Notes: a model not told the origin generated them from the letters alone. A stretch of 56,721 bases of DNA from Calditrichia bacterium (GCA_026983775.1 JALSTK010000094.1:1-56721); one strand, 5' to 3'; positions 35,587-47,544 are shown, numbered from the stretch's first letter. Translations and numbers: made by a program.

Positions 35587-36981
35587 ATGTCTTCAAGTCT
35601 TGCCGAGAAGCTATCTGAACCGGAATCTGTCTGGCAGAATATTCAGGATATCATCAAAGAACATATTAACATTCGAAGCTACAATACCTGGTTTTCACCC
35701 ACCAAAGCGCTGGCCATTCATAACGACTCTATCGAGTTGGAAGTACCCAACCATTTCTTCTGCGAATGGATCGACAATCATTATGCCCGTTTACTGCAAA
35801 ATGCCATTACCCAGGTAATCGGCGAGCCGAAAAAAGTCCGCTATATTATTCAAAACGAACGCCGACCCGGATCCGCCTATCAGGCCAAAGACTGGGTCTC
35901 GGATTCCGGAAGCAAAGAGGAATCGACATCAACGGAGACCCGTTCCCCGTATTTTACGCGCATTAATGAACATTATACATTCGAAAATTTTATTGTAGGC
36001 GACAGCAATAATTTTGCCTATGCCGCCGGACGGGCGGTAGCCGATTCTCCGGGACGCACCAATTACAATCCACTGATCATCTACGGCGGTACGGGTTTGG
36101 GGAAAACTCATCTGATTCAGGCCATCGGTAATCATGCCATGCATAAATTTCCGGGAACACGGGTTTACTATTCTTCCAGCGAAACCTTTACTTCGCATTT
36201 CATTAATTCCATTCAGCAAAACAAGGTAGCCGAATTCTCCGCCTTTTATCGTTCCTGCGATATTTTGCTCCTGGATGACATTCATTTCTTTTCCAATAAG
36301 GGGAAAACCCAGGAAGAGTTCTTTCATACATTTAACGATTTGCACCAGAACGGCAAGCAGATCATTCTCACTTCAGACAGGCCTATTAACGAACTGGTTG
36401 CCCTTGAAGAACGGTTGGTTTCCCGCTTTAAATGGGGACTCGTCGTGGATATTCAACCGCCGGACTTCGAAACAAGACTGGCCATCCTGCGCAATAAATG
36501 CGAAGAAAGCGATCTGGCGATTCCGGGTGATGTTTTGGAATACCTGGCCGTGAATCTGATGGATAATGTACGTGAACTGGAAGGAGCTTTAACCAAGATC
36601 ATGGCTCAGGTAACCTTCACCTCCGCCGAACCGACTCTGGATCTGGCCCGCCAGATCGTATCTGAAATCGCCCGGCCCGATCAGAAGACCCTCACCATCG
36701 AACGCATTATGGAATATACGGCCCAGAACTTTGATATACCGGTCGATCAGTTACGCGCCAAAACCCGTAAAAAAGAAATTGTGCGCGGCCGACAGATCGC
36801 CATGTATTTGTCTAAAAAACTGACCCATCATTCCTTGATTACCATCGGTCTGCATTTTGGCGGTCGTGACCATTCCACGGTCATTCATGCCATCGAAACC
36901 GTGGAACGGGCCCTGCGCTCGGACAGCGCTCTTAAACAACGTCTGGAAAACATGAAACGCCATCTGGAATTTAATCAATAA
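35587..36981 (+). CDS. dnaA: chromosomal replication initiator DnaA
   Basis: A 464-residue initiator that binds DnaA boxes and melts oriC. Domain I (VWQNIQDIIKEHINIRSYNT) is followed by a short linker, the AAA+ domain with Walker A GGTGLGKTHLIQAIGNH near 167, Walker B ILLLDDIHFFSNK and sensor 2 VRELEGALTKI, and the DNA-binding domain IV with the signature GGRDHSTVIHAIE near 425. The gene starts 27 bp after the last DnaA box, so self-regulation is likely. dnaN and recF do not follow it. Confidence 0.98.
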   Translation: MSSSLAEKLSEPESVWQNIQDIIKEHINIRSYNTWFSPTKALAIHNDSIELEVPNHFFCEWIDNHYARLLQNAITQVIGEPKKVRYIIQNERRPGSAYQAKDWVSDSGSKEESTSTETRSPYFTRINEHYTFENFIVGDSNNFAYAAGRAVADSPGRTNYNPLIIYGGTGLGKTHLIQAIGNHAMHKFPGTRVYYSSSETFTSHFINSIQQNKVAEFSAFYRSCDILLLDDIHFFSNKGKTQEEFFHTFNDLHQNGKQIILTSDRPINELVALEERLVSRFKWGLVVDIQPPDFETRLAILRNKCEESDLAIPGDVLEYLAVNLMDNVRELEGALTKIMAQVTFTSAEPTLDLARQIVSEIARPDQKTLTIERIMEYTAQNFDIPVDQLRAKTRKKEIVRGRQIAMYLSKKLTHHSLITIGLHFGGRDHSTVIHAIETVERALRSDSALKQRLENMKRHLEFNQ

Positions 36982-36993
36982 TACTTCTTTTAG

Positions 36994-37845
36994 TCAATCA
37001 CCAATCCGCCATTTTTTAAGCGCTGCGATATTCTCGGCAAATTTTTCCATTCCGCCCGGAATCTCCAATATACCTGCCGCTTCCTGTAATCTCGCTTCTC
37101 TTACGATTCTTTTAAAAGTATCCGCTCCCAGGTAGCCTTCACCAATCGGGGCATGTCGATCCTTACGACTACCGAGGGGATGCAGAGAATCGTTCAGATG
37201 CCAGACAGGTATATGGTCCAGGCCGAAGAAATCGTCGGCTTGCGCTAAAAAATCCCGCCAACCTTGCGTAGAGGCCAGATCATAACCGGCGGCAAAGACA
37301 TGACAGGTATCCACACAGATTCCGAAATGTTGCGGATGAGTTACCAGGGTCAGTATATACCGCAGTTGATCCAGTTTATAACCCAGATTCGTTCCCTGCC
37401 CGGCAGTAGTTTCCAGCAATATCTTTACCCGCGGTACATATTCATCCAGACAATGATTCAAAGAATCGGCAATGGTTTCCATACCCCACGTTTCATCGTT
37501 TTCTCCGTAGGAACCGGGATGGATGACCAGATAATTGAGGCCCAATTGGTCACAGCGTTTCAGTTCCTGGATAAAAGCGGTTCTGGAACGTTGCAGTTTC
37601 TCATCTTCCCAGGCGCAGAGATTGATCAGATAAGAAGCATGGGACACCAAAGGTTTATCTATAAATCCCAACGCTTGCCGCACGGATCGAAATTCATCGC
37701 TTTGTTCGGAAGAATAACGCACCGCCTTCCACTGGCGTTGATTTTGGGTAAATATCTGAAAGACTTCCGCTCCAACCGAACGGGCCCGTTCAAAGGATTT
37801 GGCGATATGATCGGCTATGGAAACATGGCAACCTATTTGAAACAT
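36994..37845 (-). CDS. nfo: endonuclease IV (AP endonuclease)
   Basis: A 283-residue zinc-dependent apurinic/apyrimidinic endonuclease for base excision repair. It shows [110 protein letters not shown] and LEIPGG, which carry the metal-binding His/Glu/Asp residues. The open frame extends 11 codons upstream, but the ATG at 37845 ([11 protein letters not shown]) matches the family start and follows an AAAGAGAG-like site. Confidence 0.94.
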   Translation of the reverse strand: MFQIGCHVSIADHIAKSFERARSVGAEVFQIFTQNQRQWKAVRYSSEQSDEFRSVRQALGFIDKPLVSHASYLINLCAWEDEKLQRSRTAFIQELKRCDQLGLNYLVIHPGSYGENDETWGMETIADSLNHCLDEYVPRVKILLETTAGQGTNLGYKLDQLRYILTLVTHPQHFGICVDTCHVFAAGYDLASTQGWRDFLAQADDFFGLDHIPVWHLNDSLHPLGSRKDRHAPIGEGYLGADTFKRIVREARLQEAAGILEIPGGMEKFAENIAALKKWRIGD

Positions 37846-37924
37846 GGCATCACTCTCTTTTCGTTTATTATGGTACACCGCTAAAATTACGGTTTACTTT
37901 AAGATTGTTCAATTTTATCCGATT

Positions 37925-40453
<2,529 letters not shown>

Positions 40454-40513
40454 CCGGATGAAAACGGTCGGGTGCCTTTTTCGCCCTTGGTAGCGGATTT
40501 TCAAATGAGTTGG

Positions 40514-40691
40514 GCCCGCCATGGGGCGGGCAGGCAATACACGAGACTTTCCTCCGGCTGTTCCTATTCCGATAAACCGTTTTCTCTTCCCTTGCCTGCA
40601 AATACATTCGCAGACGAATGAAAAAACACGACCAACCCATTACTTTCGACGCTCGAAAGAAAGATACATCTTTGGACCGACGTCTGTCGGT
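40514..40691. repeat. cluster of four short hairpins
   Basis: Four perfect small inverted repeats lie within 180 bp of non-coding sequence: GCCCGCC/GGCGGGC (40514-40531), CATTCG/CGAATG (40605-40620), CTTTCGA/TCGAAAG (40643-40659) and ACCGAC/GTCGGT (40676-40691). Loops are 3-4 bases. Their sequences are unrelated, so this is not a tandem repeat; one or more may end the convergent kinase and hydrolase transcripts. Confidence 0.5.
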
Positions 40692-40712
40692 ATTGAAAAA
40701 ATTAATACAGTG

Positions 40713-41939
40713 CTATTCTTCCTTGCTGAGTATATTTTTATAGCCGGAGCTGATTAGCGAAGTCAGTCTCTTATAGAAGGTCTGAAGCTGTTTAAGACTT
40801 ATCTTTCCTTTTTTATGACGACCGAGAAATTGATCCGTCCGGTGAAAAATTTGATTTTCCACAGGTAGAAGTTGCTGCAAAATACCGCTGCCTTCCTGAT
40901 TCCAAACCGCTGGTAGATTCAGATATTTTTTCCCGGAACCGCGTTTAACGGGGAAACAACGCTCTTTCAGTTTTAAGGCCAGGTCACAGAGAGGGGCTAC
41001 TCCCTTCTCATTTGCCCTGAGCAATGAGGGGATGGATTGCGCTCCTCTAATCCAAACCGGAACGGCCACACTCGTAAGCTGAAAACCGAGTAACGTCCAG
41101 ATAGTCAATTGCCGTACATCCTGTCCGGTCCGAACGCCATGTACCAAAAAGGTGGCACAGGAGCTGTAACGCGGTATATAATCCTGAAACGGAACAAAAC
41201 AATCCTCTTTATCCGAAAGCTTATCCCCTTTTTTGAGCAGATCCGTTCCTGTGAGCGAATGGAAAAGGCTGCGGTCGACTTTTTGCAAAATATAACGATC
41301 GCTTATTTCCCCTTTTGCCATAGCCTGATTAAACAGTTCGCTGGCCGTCCGGAAACGAATATAACCGTAACCCGTGTTGTTTTTACCGGTAACCGAATAA
41401 TTGGTACGGATAATATATCCGAAGGGAGCTACGGAAGGATCGTTGGCATCTATCTTCGTAAAAGTGAAATTGCCCGTCTCATAATAAGCAGCCCCGCCCC
41501 GGGCATCGATAACGCCGAAGTTAGCCTCTATACCCATGGGTTTGGGCCAATCTGTTAACAACTGTTCAAAATCCTGCAGAGTGGCACACTGTTGCAGAGC
41601 TTTCTTCATCAACACGCCTTCCCGGTCTTTCAGTTTGGTCGTATCTCCGATATTCAAATTATAGGAAGCGGCATTCATAATGGCAAAACCGGCACTGTTG
41701 CTTCCGGCCCAGACTTCCTTCCCAAGGGAATCCACGCTGTTTACCAAACCGATATAGTCGTATGTTCCATCGGAAAAATACATCAGTTTGTTTTGTAAAA
41801 ACCCGGAATCGCGATGTTTCCATAACAGGGGCCGGTGGTCTTTGGTAAATTTTCCGCTGATAACAGCGGTTGTACAGGAGAACAATTGAACCCGGGCTAA
41901 AACTCCTATTAGAAAAACTATCAAAATCATACGTTTCAT
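40713..41939 (-). CDS. Ntn-hydrolase, C45/acyltransferase-like
   Basis: A 408-residue exported protein. The signal peptide (MILIVFLIGVLARVQLFS) ends right before CTTAVISGKFTKDHRPLLWK, where the cysteine would become the N-terminal nucleophile. This matches linear amide C-N hydrolases and peptidase C45/acyl-CoA:6-APA acyltransferase-like proteins (HRDS, NSAGFAIMNAASYNLNIGDT). Likely activity is amide bond hydrolysis in the periplasm; the substrate is unknown. AAGGAAG before the ATG at 41939 supports this start over a frame opening 21 codons earlier. Confidence 0.75.
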   Translation of the reverse strand: MKRMILIVFLIGVLARVQLFSCTTAVISGKFTKDHRPLLWKHRDSGFLQNKLMYFSDGTYDYIGLVNSVDSLGKEVWAGSNSAGFAIMNAASYNLNIGDTTKLKDREGVLMKKALQQCATLQDFEQLLTDWPKPMGIEANFGVIDARGGAAYYETGNFTFTKIDANDPSVAPFGYIIRTNYSVTGKNNTGYGYIRFRTASELFNQAMAKGEISDRYILQKVDRSLFHSLTGTDLLKKGDKLSDKEDCFVPFQDYIPRYSSCATFLVHGVRTGQDVRQLTIWTLLGFQLTSVAVPVWIRGAQSIPSLLRANEKGVAPLCDLALKLKERCFPVKRGSGKKYLNLPAVWNQEGSGILQQLLPVENQIFHRTDQFLGRHKKGKISLKQLQTFYKRLTSLISSGYKNILSKEE

Positions 41940-42133
41940 AATCGCTTCCTTACAAATGAATTCGTGTGCAACGCACGGTTCTTTATAACAGCCTTTTTTC
42001 AACGTTGACTTCCTAACTTACAGCGAATTTCGGAACAAACAAACATTCTATCCGTCCCCTTCTCCGTTTTTCCCCTTGCATCCCGCCGTTACATGGCAGG
42101 ACAGGGACATGCGTTTTTAGGTAGATAAATGAA

Positions 42134-43411
42134 CTATTTGAGCATTCTTAAAATTGTAGTCATCAGACTCTCTCCCCGCAATCCTTCATCTACCCTGACG
42201 GTCACTCCCTCCCTATTAATCAGGAAAAGGGTCGGCCATTTCATAACACCATATTTAGCATGGATGGGTAGATTCTCATCGTCCACTACCTGATTCCAGC
42301 GCATTCCGTTATCTTCAATAAATTTTTTAAACTCATGAATATTAAAATTCTTTTTAACCCTTTTATCGGAACTTATGCTAATGATCTCAAAACCTTTTGC
42401 ATGATAGGCAGCGTATGTTTTTGCAAGGTTCGGAATTTCAGCAACACAAGGCCCACACCAGGTTCCCCAGAAATCCAGGAGAACAATTTTCCCTTTATAA
42501 TCGGACAGTTTATGCTTTTTTTGTTTAAGGGTGGTAAAGGTAAAATCCGGTGCGGGTTTTCCTTTTATATGGGCTATAATCTTTTGATTTTTTCTACGCG
42601 TCTTCATATGCGTGTAGAAATCCTGAATCCATTTACTCCGTTTTTCTTCAGGTATCCGTTCAATCATAGGCATCATTGTATCACTAATCGTATTCCGTTC
42701 TTTCATAAACATTTTTCCAAGTACCAGAAGGATATCATAATAAACCGAAACCTGGGCATGTAACAAAGAATCGGATTCAGCGTATTCGCTTTTTAAATCG
42801 GAAAATTGTTTTTCAAAATCACTCCGGTAGGCAAGCAGTTCTGAAAGACCCCGGGCCGCATTAAATTTCATATGCCAAAAAGGAATATAGGCCTGAAAAT
42901 TATCAGGGTAATCAGCCATTTCTTTTTTAAGTTCGGAAACTTGTTCCGCTTTCGATTTTCCGGCCATAACTAAAAAATCCAGATTACGGAATCTGGCCGA
43001 TCGAACCGGTTTCCCGTCTTGCCCGTAAATATAGCTGACATAGGTCTTCAAATTATTATCTTCTATGGCTTTCCCATCCGTAAAATAATAAGAAAGTAGA
43101 GCCGCTTTCTTTGGAATTTTTATGGTGGCTACCCAGTGATTGTCTATTTTTTCCATTTCGGCTGATCGGGCTCTCCCTGAATCCGGTGTGAGCACATTTT
43201 GATACAGGGCCTCCGCCCCTCCCGAATAGGTACCCCTGGTCCCCCAGTAATCAAATACATAGACCAGGGTAATGGGGCCTGAAACGGATAATATACCCTT
43301 TTCGGAAGGATTATATTTAATCTCATATAATTCGCCCCTAATCGGAAGATTGCCGGCAATCAGTCCAAGCGGCAACAAAATCATACTGATAAAGATCCAT
43401 TTGGCTTTCAT
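42134..43411 (-). CDS. exported TlpA/ResA-type thioredoxin with N-terminal extension
   Basis: A 425-residue protein with a signal peptide (WIFISMILLPLGLIAG). The N-terminal ~270 residues form a beta-rich and helical region like those of Bacteroidota TlpA-like proteins. The C-terminal ~140 residues are a thioredoxin fold of the AhpC/TSA-Redoxin type: GKPAPDFTFTTLKQKKHKL, FWGTWCGPCVAEIPNLAKTY with redox CGPC near 318, and MKWPTLFLINREGV with the cis-proline. It probably reduces periplasmic disulfides. Confidence 0.85.
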   Translation of the reverse strand: MKAKWIFISMILLPLGLIAGNLPIRGELYEIKYNPSEKGILSVSGPITLVYVFDYWGTRGTYSGGAEALYQNVLTPDSGRARSAEMEKIDNHWVATIKIPKKAALLSYYFTDGKAIEDNNLKTYVSYIYGQDGKPVRSARFRNLDFLVMAGKSKAEQVSELKKEMADYPDNFQAYIPFWHMKFNAARGLSELLAYRSDFEKQFSDLKSEYAESDSLLHAQVSVYYDILLVLGKMFMKERNTISDTMMPMIERIPEEKRSKWIQDFYTHMKTRRKNQKIIAHIKGKPAPDFTFTTLKQKKHKLSDYKGKIVLLDFWGTWCGPCVAEIPNLAKTYAAYHAKGFEIISISSDKRVKKNFNIHEFKKFIEDNGMRWNQVVDDENLPIHAKYGVMKWPTLFLINREGVTVRVDEGLRGESLMTTILRMLK

Positions 43412-43642
43412 AATTTCCTCCCGGGAACCGTTAAAAAAGATGAGAGCCCTTTTCGGGACGGATCGGGATAAACGATTATCCCTTTTATTTAATTTGTAGT
43501 GTCCGGTGATGAACGTCTTAAGTTATTTCCGAGAGATTCGGTATTTATTTTTTTTCACCCGGTTCATTTTACGATTTATGGTAATTAATATAAGAAGTGG
43601 ATTAAGGGAAATAAAGAAATTTATAAAAAATTCGGGAATTTA

Positions 43643-43735
43643 AACCGTATGGAGATAAATGCCGTAGAGATCCGCTAAAGCCCGGCAACCGTCGTACCCC
43701 GGAGAGAGACAGGGTAAATACCTGTAATGTTTTTT
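43643..43735 (+). ncRNA. possible SAM-I-like riboswitch aptamer (orphan)
   Basis: The stretch has GATCCGCTAAAGCCCGGCAA followed by CC, close to the SAM-I core GGCCC...GAAGCCCGGCAACC. A later ACAGGGTAAATACCTGT resembles the AAGGUGCUAAUUCCUGC segment. A T-run follows at 43729. No intact gene lies downstream on this strand, so it would be an orphan or a relic cut by mobile debris. No covariance search was possible; the outer P1 stem is unconvincing. Confidence 0.35.
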
Positions 43736-43753
43736 AGTATGGGAACAATTTAT

Positions 43754-43780
43754 GGTTCTATGTCGATCTGTATGGGTTAT
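43754..43780 (+). repeat. ISL3-type terminal-sequence relic
   Basis: GGTTCTATGTCGATCTGTAT plus GGGTTAT matches 21 of 27 positions of the sequence at 47545-47571 that precedes the decayed ISL3 transposase. It may be a solo end of a related element. No transposase follows it. Confidence 0.4.
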
Positions 43781-43870
43781 CCATTATGAGCAAGATAGTG
43801 AGATTTACAAAACTACGTAAAAAAATATTCGGTATTTGCAACAGATTCCAGTCGATTGGAAGGAAAAAAC

Positions 43871-43954
43871 AACTCACCCCTCTTTCCCCTCTCTTTTAAG
43901 AGAGGGGAAGTTGAAACATCACATGGACGAAAATACCGTTAGAAGGGGTGAGTT
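43871..43954. repeat. nested palindromic repeat
   Basis: An outer 11-bp inverted repeat (AACTCACCCCT at 43871-43881, AGGGGTGAGTT at 43944-43954) encloses a second stem of about 12 bp (TTCCCCTCTCTT / AAGAGAGGGGAA, 43884-43909). Such REP-like or MITE-like pieces occur between genes in many genomes. The short open frame crossing it (43836-44045) is not supported as a gene. Confidence 0.65.
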
Positions 43955-44089
43955 ACTATCCGTTCCGGTTCAAATGATTGCTTCATTAAGAAATGAGGAT
44001 ATTGGGAAAAAGGTATCCGGTTATTCGGTCGGATACTTATTTTAGTTTAGGAATCCTACCTATATCAAATGATAGAGGGAACAATCTAT

Positions 44090-44493
44090 TGCTCTACTGG
44101 GTTTCTTGTGGTTAAATGCCGTAAAAATGTCATCCTTACATCATCACGAAGTGATGCAATATAAGTAGCCACACCCGTCAGCCGCCGGGCAGGAGCGAAG
44201 CCTGTGGGCAAGATGCAACCGAATAGGATTACCGCAAAGCGGTAAAATAAACCAGGCCTTTCAATGTATAGGGTCTCCTATTTCGATAGCCTGCTCTGTG
44301 TTCTACCTTCGACGCCTTCAGCGTCGCGCTCTCTTTTTCCGCTTTACCACAGGCTCCGCCTGTGGCTACTCATATTCGTATCCTTCGGATACTATTGTTT
44401 TTAAATACAAGATGAACGAAACAATAAAAATTGTTTAATTCATTTTATCATTCTTCAGTTAATATACGGCTTCACAAGAAACCCGGAAGAGCC
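44090..44493. mobile_element. 404-bp ISL3-type MITE with 8-bp target duplication
   Basis: 21-bp terminal inverted repeats (44090-44110 and 44473-44493) agree at 18 positions; the outer part of the right one reads GGCTCTTCCGGGTTTCTTGT on the minus strand, a GGCTCT-type ISL3 end. Flanking 8-mers CAATCTAT (44082-44089) and CAATTTAT (44494-44501) match at 7 of 8, as expected for the 8-bp duplication of ISL3 elements. Inside lies a large imperfect palindrome: ATATAAGTAGCCACA (44159-44173) faces TGTGGCTACTCATAT (44361-44375), and at least five tight hairpins with 3-5-base loops are embedded (44142-44156, 44230-44244, 44310-44326, 44347-44365, 44378-44392). It has no coding capacity. Confidence 0.8.
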
Positions 44494-44518
44494 CAATTTA
44501 TCAAGGGTCTCGCAGATT

Positions 44519-45331
44519 TCATATGTTTTTCTTTTTCAAACTCTCCATAATCTCCTGGGTAATTGCTTTTATCAGCGCTTCGTCCGGATCTTTCACACCG
44601 GCCTGACCGGAAGGCGGTGCACTTGTTTCAATTTTTCTATCTTTAATGGCCAGCGGTTCCGTTTCACAAGCGGATACCTGCCCGGATACATGATATTTTT
44701 CCCGCAAAGCCATCAACCGTTGCGCCTCTTCTTCGGGCAAAACATTTACACTACCTAATTGTACGGCGTTCCAGACTATATGGGCAGTGTGTTCCAGAGT
44801 TTCCATTTTATAATAGGCATTGATCAGGTCCGAACCCAGAGTCAGCGCGCCATGATTTTGCAAAAGAACCGCATCTGATTTTTGAATATAGGGCCGAATC
44901 TTTTCCGGTATTTCCGTGCTCGACGGCAAGCCGTATTCTGCAACAGGCACGGAACCGATGGTAAAAATCGCTTCCGGCAGGATGCAACGGTCGAGAGGAA
45001 TATTGGCAACGGCAAAACCGGTACAATAGGGAGGATGGGCATGAACCACAGCGCTAATGTCCGCACGCTCTCTGTACACTTCGAGATGCATCTTAATTTC
45101 ACTGGAAGGTTTATAGGTTGAACTCCTGGAAAGCAGGTTACCGTTCTCGTCCACTTTCAGGATCATTGCCGTGTTCATAAAACCTTTGCTTACACCGGTA
45201 GGCGTGGTCAGTATTTCGCGGTCGTTCAATCTGACCGATATATTGCCGTCGTTAGCCGCCACATAACCGCGCTGCCAGAGCCGGCGGCCGATTTCTACTA
45301 TTAGTTTTTTAACTTCCCATTCCCGGGCCAT
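44519..45331 (-). CDS. class II aldolase with C-terminal encapsulation-peptide-like tail
   Basis: A 270-residue zinc aldolase/adducin-family enzyme, probably an L-fuculose- or rhamnulose-phosphate-type aldolase that releases lactaldehyde and dihydroxyacetone phosphate. It shows AANDGNISVRLNDREILTTP, VVHAHPPYCTGFAVANIPL with zinc histidines, the catalytic Glu in ILPEAIFTIG, and LQNHGALTLGSDLINAYYKM. Family members usually end near residue 215. Here a flexible Pro/Ser-rich linker (about 218-248) leads to a short amphipathic helix, DPDEALIKAITQEIMESLKK, which looks like the encapsulation peptides that target enzymes into bacterial microcompartments. No shell-protein gene is in the window. Confidence 0.85.
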   Translation of the reverse strand: MAREWEVKKLIVEIGRRLWQRGYVAANDGNISVRLNDREILTTPTGVSKGFMNTAMILKVDENGNLLSRSSTYKPSSEIKMHLEVYRERADISAVVHAHPPYCTGFAVANIPLDRCILPEAIFTIGSVPVAEYGLPSSTEIPEKIRPYIQKSDAVLLQNHGALTLGSDLINAYYKMETLEHTAHIVWNAVQLGSVNVLPEEEAQRLMALREKYHVSGQVSACETEPLAIKDRKIETSAPPSGQAGVKDPDEALIKAITQEIMESLKKKNI

Positions 45332-45510
45332 GTTCGGTCTTCCAATGCTTTGAATACTGAAAATTCAAATTCTGTTTCCACAAATTCGAACGCTAATCTT
45401 CTTTAAAGATCAAGTTCGTTCCTGAGCGGCATACGTTTTTCTACTTACAGGATGATACTCATTCTTTCCATAGAGATCAATATATTTATTAACTTACACC
45501 CCATCGAATT

Positions 45511-47517
45511 TTATTTTCCACTCCATTTCAAATGGACGGCCTGTCCGCCGCTTCGGGTCATTTTCACCCGCAGGGTATCATTACTGCTTACCCGTCGGTG
45601 ACGAATACGTATCGCCGTGGGATTGGTATCGTAGTCGGTCTGCGGACTATCCTCGTAGATATCCGCCTCATAGGTCCGATTCGGTGTAAGGAATCCGAGT
45701 GCAATCTGCATTTGCCGGGGATGTTCGTCGGTAATCGTACCGATAAACCAGTCATTCCCTTTTCTGCGGGCCACGGAAACATAGTCACCGATTTTAGCCT
45801 GTAAAGGCAGTGTTTCATCCCAATTCGTCGGCACCTCTTCGATAAACCGAAAGGCCGGTTGGTGCCGGTAATTTTCGATCAGATCCGCTGCCATTTGCAA
45901 GGGACTGAAGAGAACCACATACAGAGCCAGTTGTTTGGCCAGGGTCGTATAGACGCGATGTTTGCCGCTGGGATCAAATTTAATATTAAAGATTCCCGGC
46001 GTATAATCCAGCGGTCCGGCCACCATGCGGGTAAACGGCAAAATGGTGGTGTGCTCCGGCGGATTACCGTCCGACCAGGCGTTATACTCCATACCGCGCA
46101 CTCCTTCGCGGGTCATCATATTGGGCCAGGTTCGACGAATACCGGTCGGTTTGATCGGTTCATGGGCATCAATCATAATTTGGCGTTTAGCCGCTTCCTG
46201 CACGACCCTGCGATAGTGACGCACCATCCATTGGCCGTGGTGATGCTGACCGGAAGGATGCATTTTACCGGCATAACCCGTTTTAACGGCATGAATTCCC
46301 AAACTCTGATAGAGATCGAGTGCTGCCGTGAGCTGGCGCTCATACTGGGGGACATTGCCACCGCTTTCTTGATGGCCGATCAGGGAAATGCCTTTCTGTC
46401 TGGCATACCGGGCCACTTCCTTTAAATTAAAATCTGGATAAGGTGTGGTATAACTCTGTACATTATTGCCTGAAAGCCAGGAATCCCAGCCCCGGTTCCA
46501 GCCTTCAATGAGCACTCCTTGAATATGATGTGTGGCGGCGAAGTCAATGTATTGTTTGGCACGCCTCGTGGTCGCCCCGTGTTTCGTCCCTGAGTGCCAG
46601 GTATATTTGCCGATATGCATTCCCCACCAAATGCCCACATACTTCATGGGTCGGATCCAGGATGTATCCTTAATTTTATTCGGTTTGTTCAGATTCTCGA
46701 TCAAATGAGAAGCGAGTAATTGTTTAGCCCGACTAACGATAATGAGTACCCTCCAGGGAGTTTGCAAAGGAATACTATGCTTCACTTTTATACTATCCGG
46801 CCAGGGAACCAACTCGCTTTTAAAATCCGTTTGCCGATCTTTTAGTCTTTTCAGAGTCATGGCCGGATAATCGGTTAAGGCCGCTTCGTGAACGGTAATC
46901 ACATAGCCTTCTTTGGTCTGAATCGTGAACGGGGTATTAACACCCTTGATATCCGAAAGAGCCGTTTTGGAATAGAGATGTTCGTAACTATCATAATCGG
47001 CGGGAATCCACCAGGCCGTATCGTTATGCGCGAAACGGAAGCGTGTCTCTTCGGAAATAATTTCGACCTTGTGCATTTCCCGTTGTGCGGGTAATATATA
47101 TCGGAAAGCGACCCCGTCATTATAAGCACGAAACACCAAATCCAAAAGCCGATGCGGATTATTTCTTTCTTTCAAATGGATGATCATTTGCCGGTAGTGA
47201 TCGCGGACCCGGTGATCGGTTCCCCAGACCGGTGTCCAGCTCGTATCTTCTTCCAAAACCTCGGTGCGTTCGATCTTCATATTAGCCTGCAGGGCCGGCG
47301 CATCTTTAAAGCGGAATCCCAGGGAAGAGGGATTAAGCACCACTTTATCTTTATAGCGGATTTCATACTGCGGCGCTTGCGGATTCAGATAGAAATTTAC
47401 GGTTAATTGGCCATCGGGAGAGTTGATTGTAGCCTGGGCCCGGGATGGAACCTTCTCCTTGCAAAATAACAAAAAGGATGATACAAAAAACAAAATAAAC
47501 AGGATAAAAATACGCAT
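45511..47517 (-). CDS. glycoside hydrolase family 97 (alpha-glucosidase type)
   Basis: A 668-residue exported enzyme with a lipoprotein-like signal (FFVSSFLLFC). The N-terminal beta-sandwich begins ATINSPDGQLTVNFYLN; the (beta/alpha)8 barrel holds GIHAVKTGYAGKMHPSGQ, IDAHEPIKPTGIRRTWPN near 449 and MTREGVRGMEYNAWSDGNPP near 470-485, followed by FTRMVAGPLDYTPGIF. The glutamates in HEP and in REGVRGMEY match the inverting, calcium-dependent SusB-type glucosidases rather than the retaining galactosidases, which use Asp. It likely trims alpha-glucans or other alpha-glycosides in the periplasm. Confidence 0.93.
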   Translation of the reverse strand: MRIFILFILFFVSSFLLFCKEKVPSRAQATINSPDGQLTVNFYLNPQAPQYEIRYKDKVVLNPSSLGFRFKDAPALQANMKIERTEVLEEDTSWTPVWGTDHRVRDHYRQMIIHLKERNNPHRLLDLVFRAYNDGVAFRYILPAQREMHKVEIISEETRFRFAHNDTAWWIPADYDSYEHLYSKTALSDIKGVNTPFTIQTKEGYVITVHEAALTDYPAMTLKRLKDRQTDFKSELVPWPDSIKVKHSIPLQTPWRVLIIVSRAKQLLASHLIENLNKPNKIKDTSWIRPMKYVGIWWGMHIGKYTWHSGTKHGATTRRAKQYIDFAATHHIQGVLIEGWNRGWDSWLSGNNVQSYTTPYPDFNLKEVARYARQKGISLIGHQESGGNVPQYERQLTAALDLYQSLGIHAVKTGYAGKMHPSGQHHHGQWMVRHYRRVVQEAAKRQIMIDAHEPIKPTGIRRTWPNMMTREGVRGMEYNAWSDGNPPEHTTILPFTRMVAGPLDYTPGIFNIKFDPSGKHRVYTTLAKQLALYVVLFSPLQMAADLIENYRHQPAFRFIEEVPTNWDETLPLQAKIGDYVSVARRKGNDWFIGTITDEHPRQMQIALGFLTPNRTYEADIYEDSPQTDYDTNPTAIRIRHRRVSSNDTLRVKMTRSGGQAVHLKWSGK

Positions 47518-47544
47518 AATACTTTCCTCACGGATAAGATTATT

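Noticed and set aside
43836-44045. 69-codon rightward open frame
   Set aside because: It is read through the nested palindrome 43871-43954; composition reflects the repeat.
44142-44392. CRISPR-like series of short hairpins
   Set aside because: The hairpins have different sequences and no regular repeat-spacer spacing; they are parts of one large palindrome.
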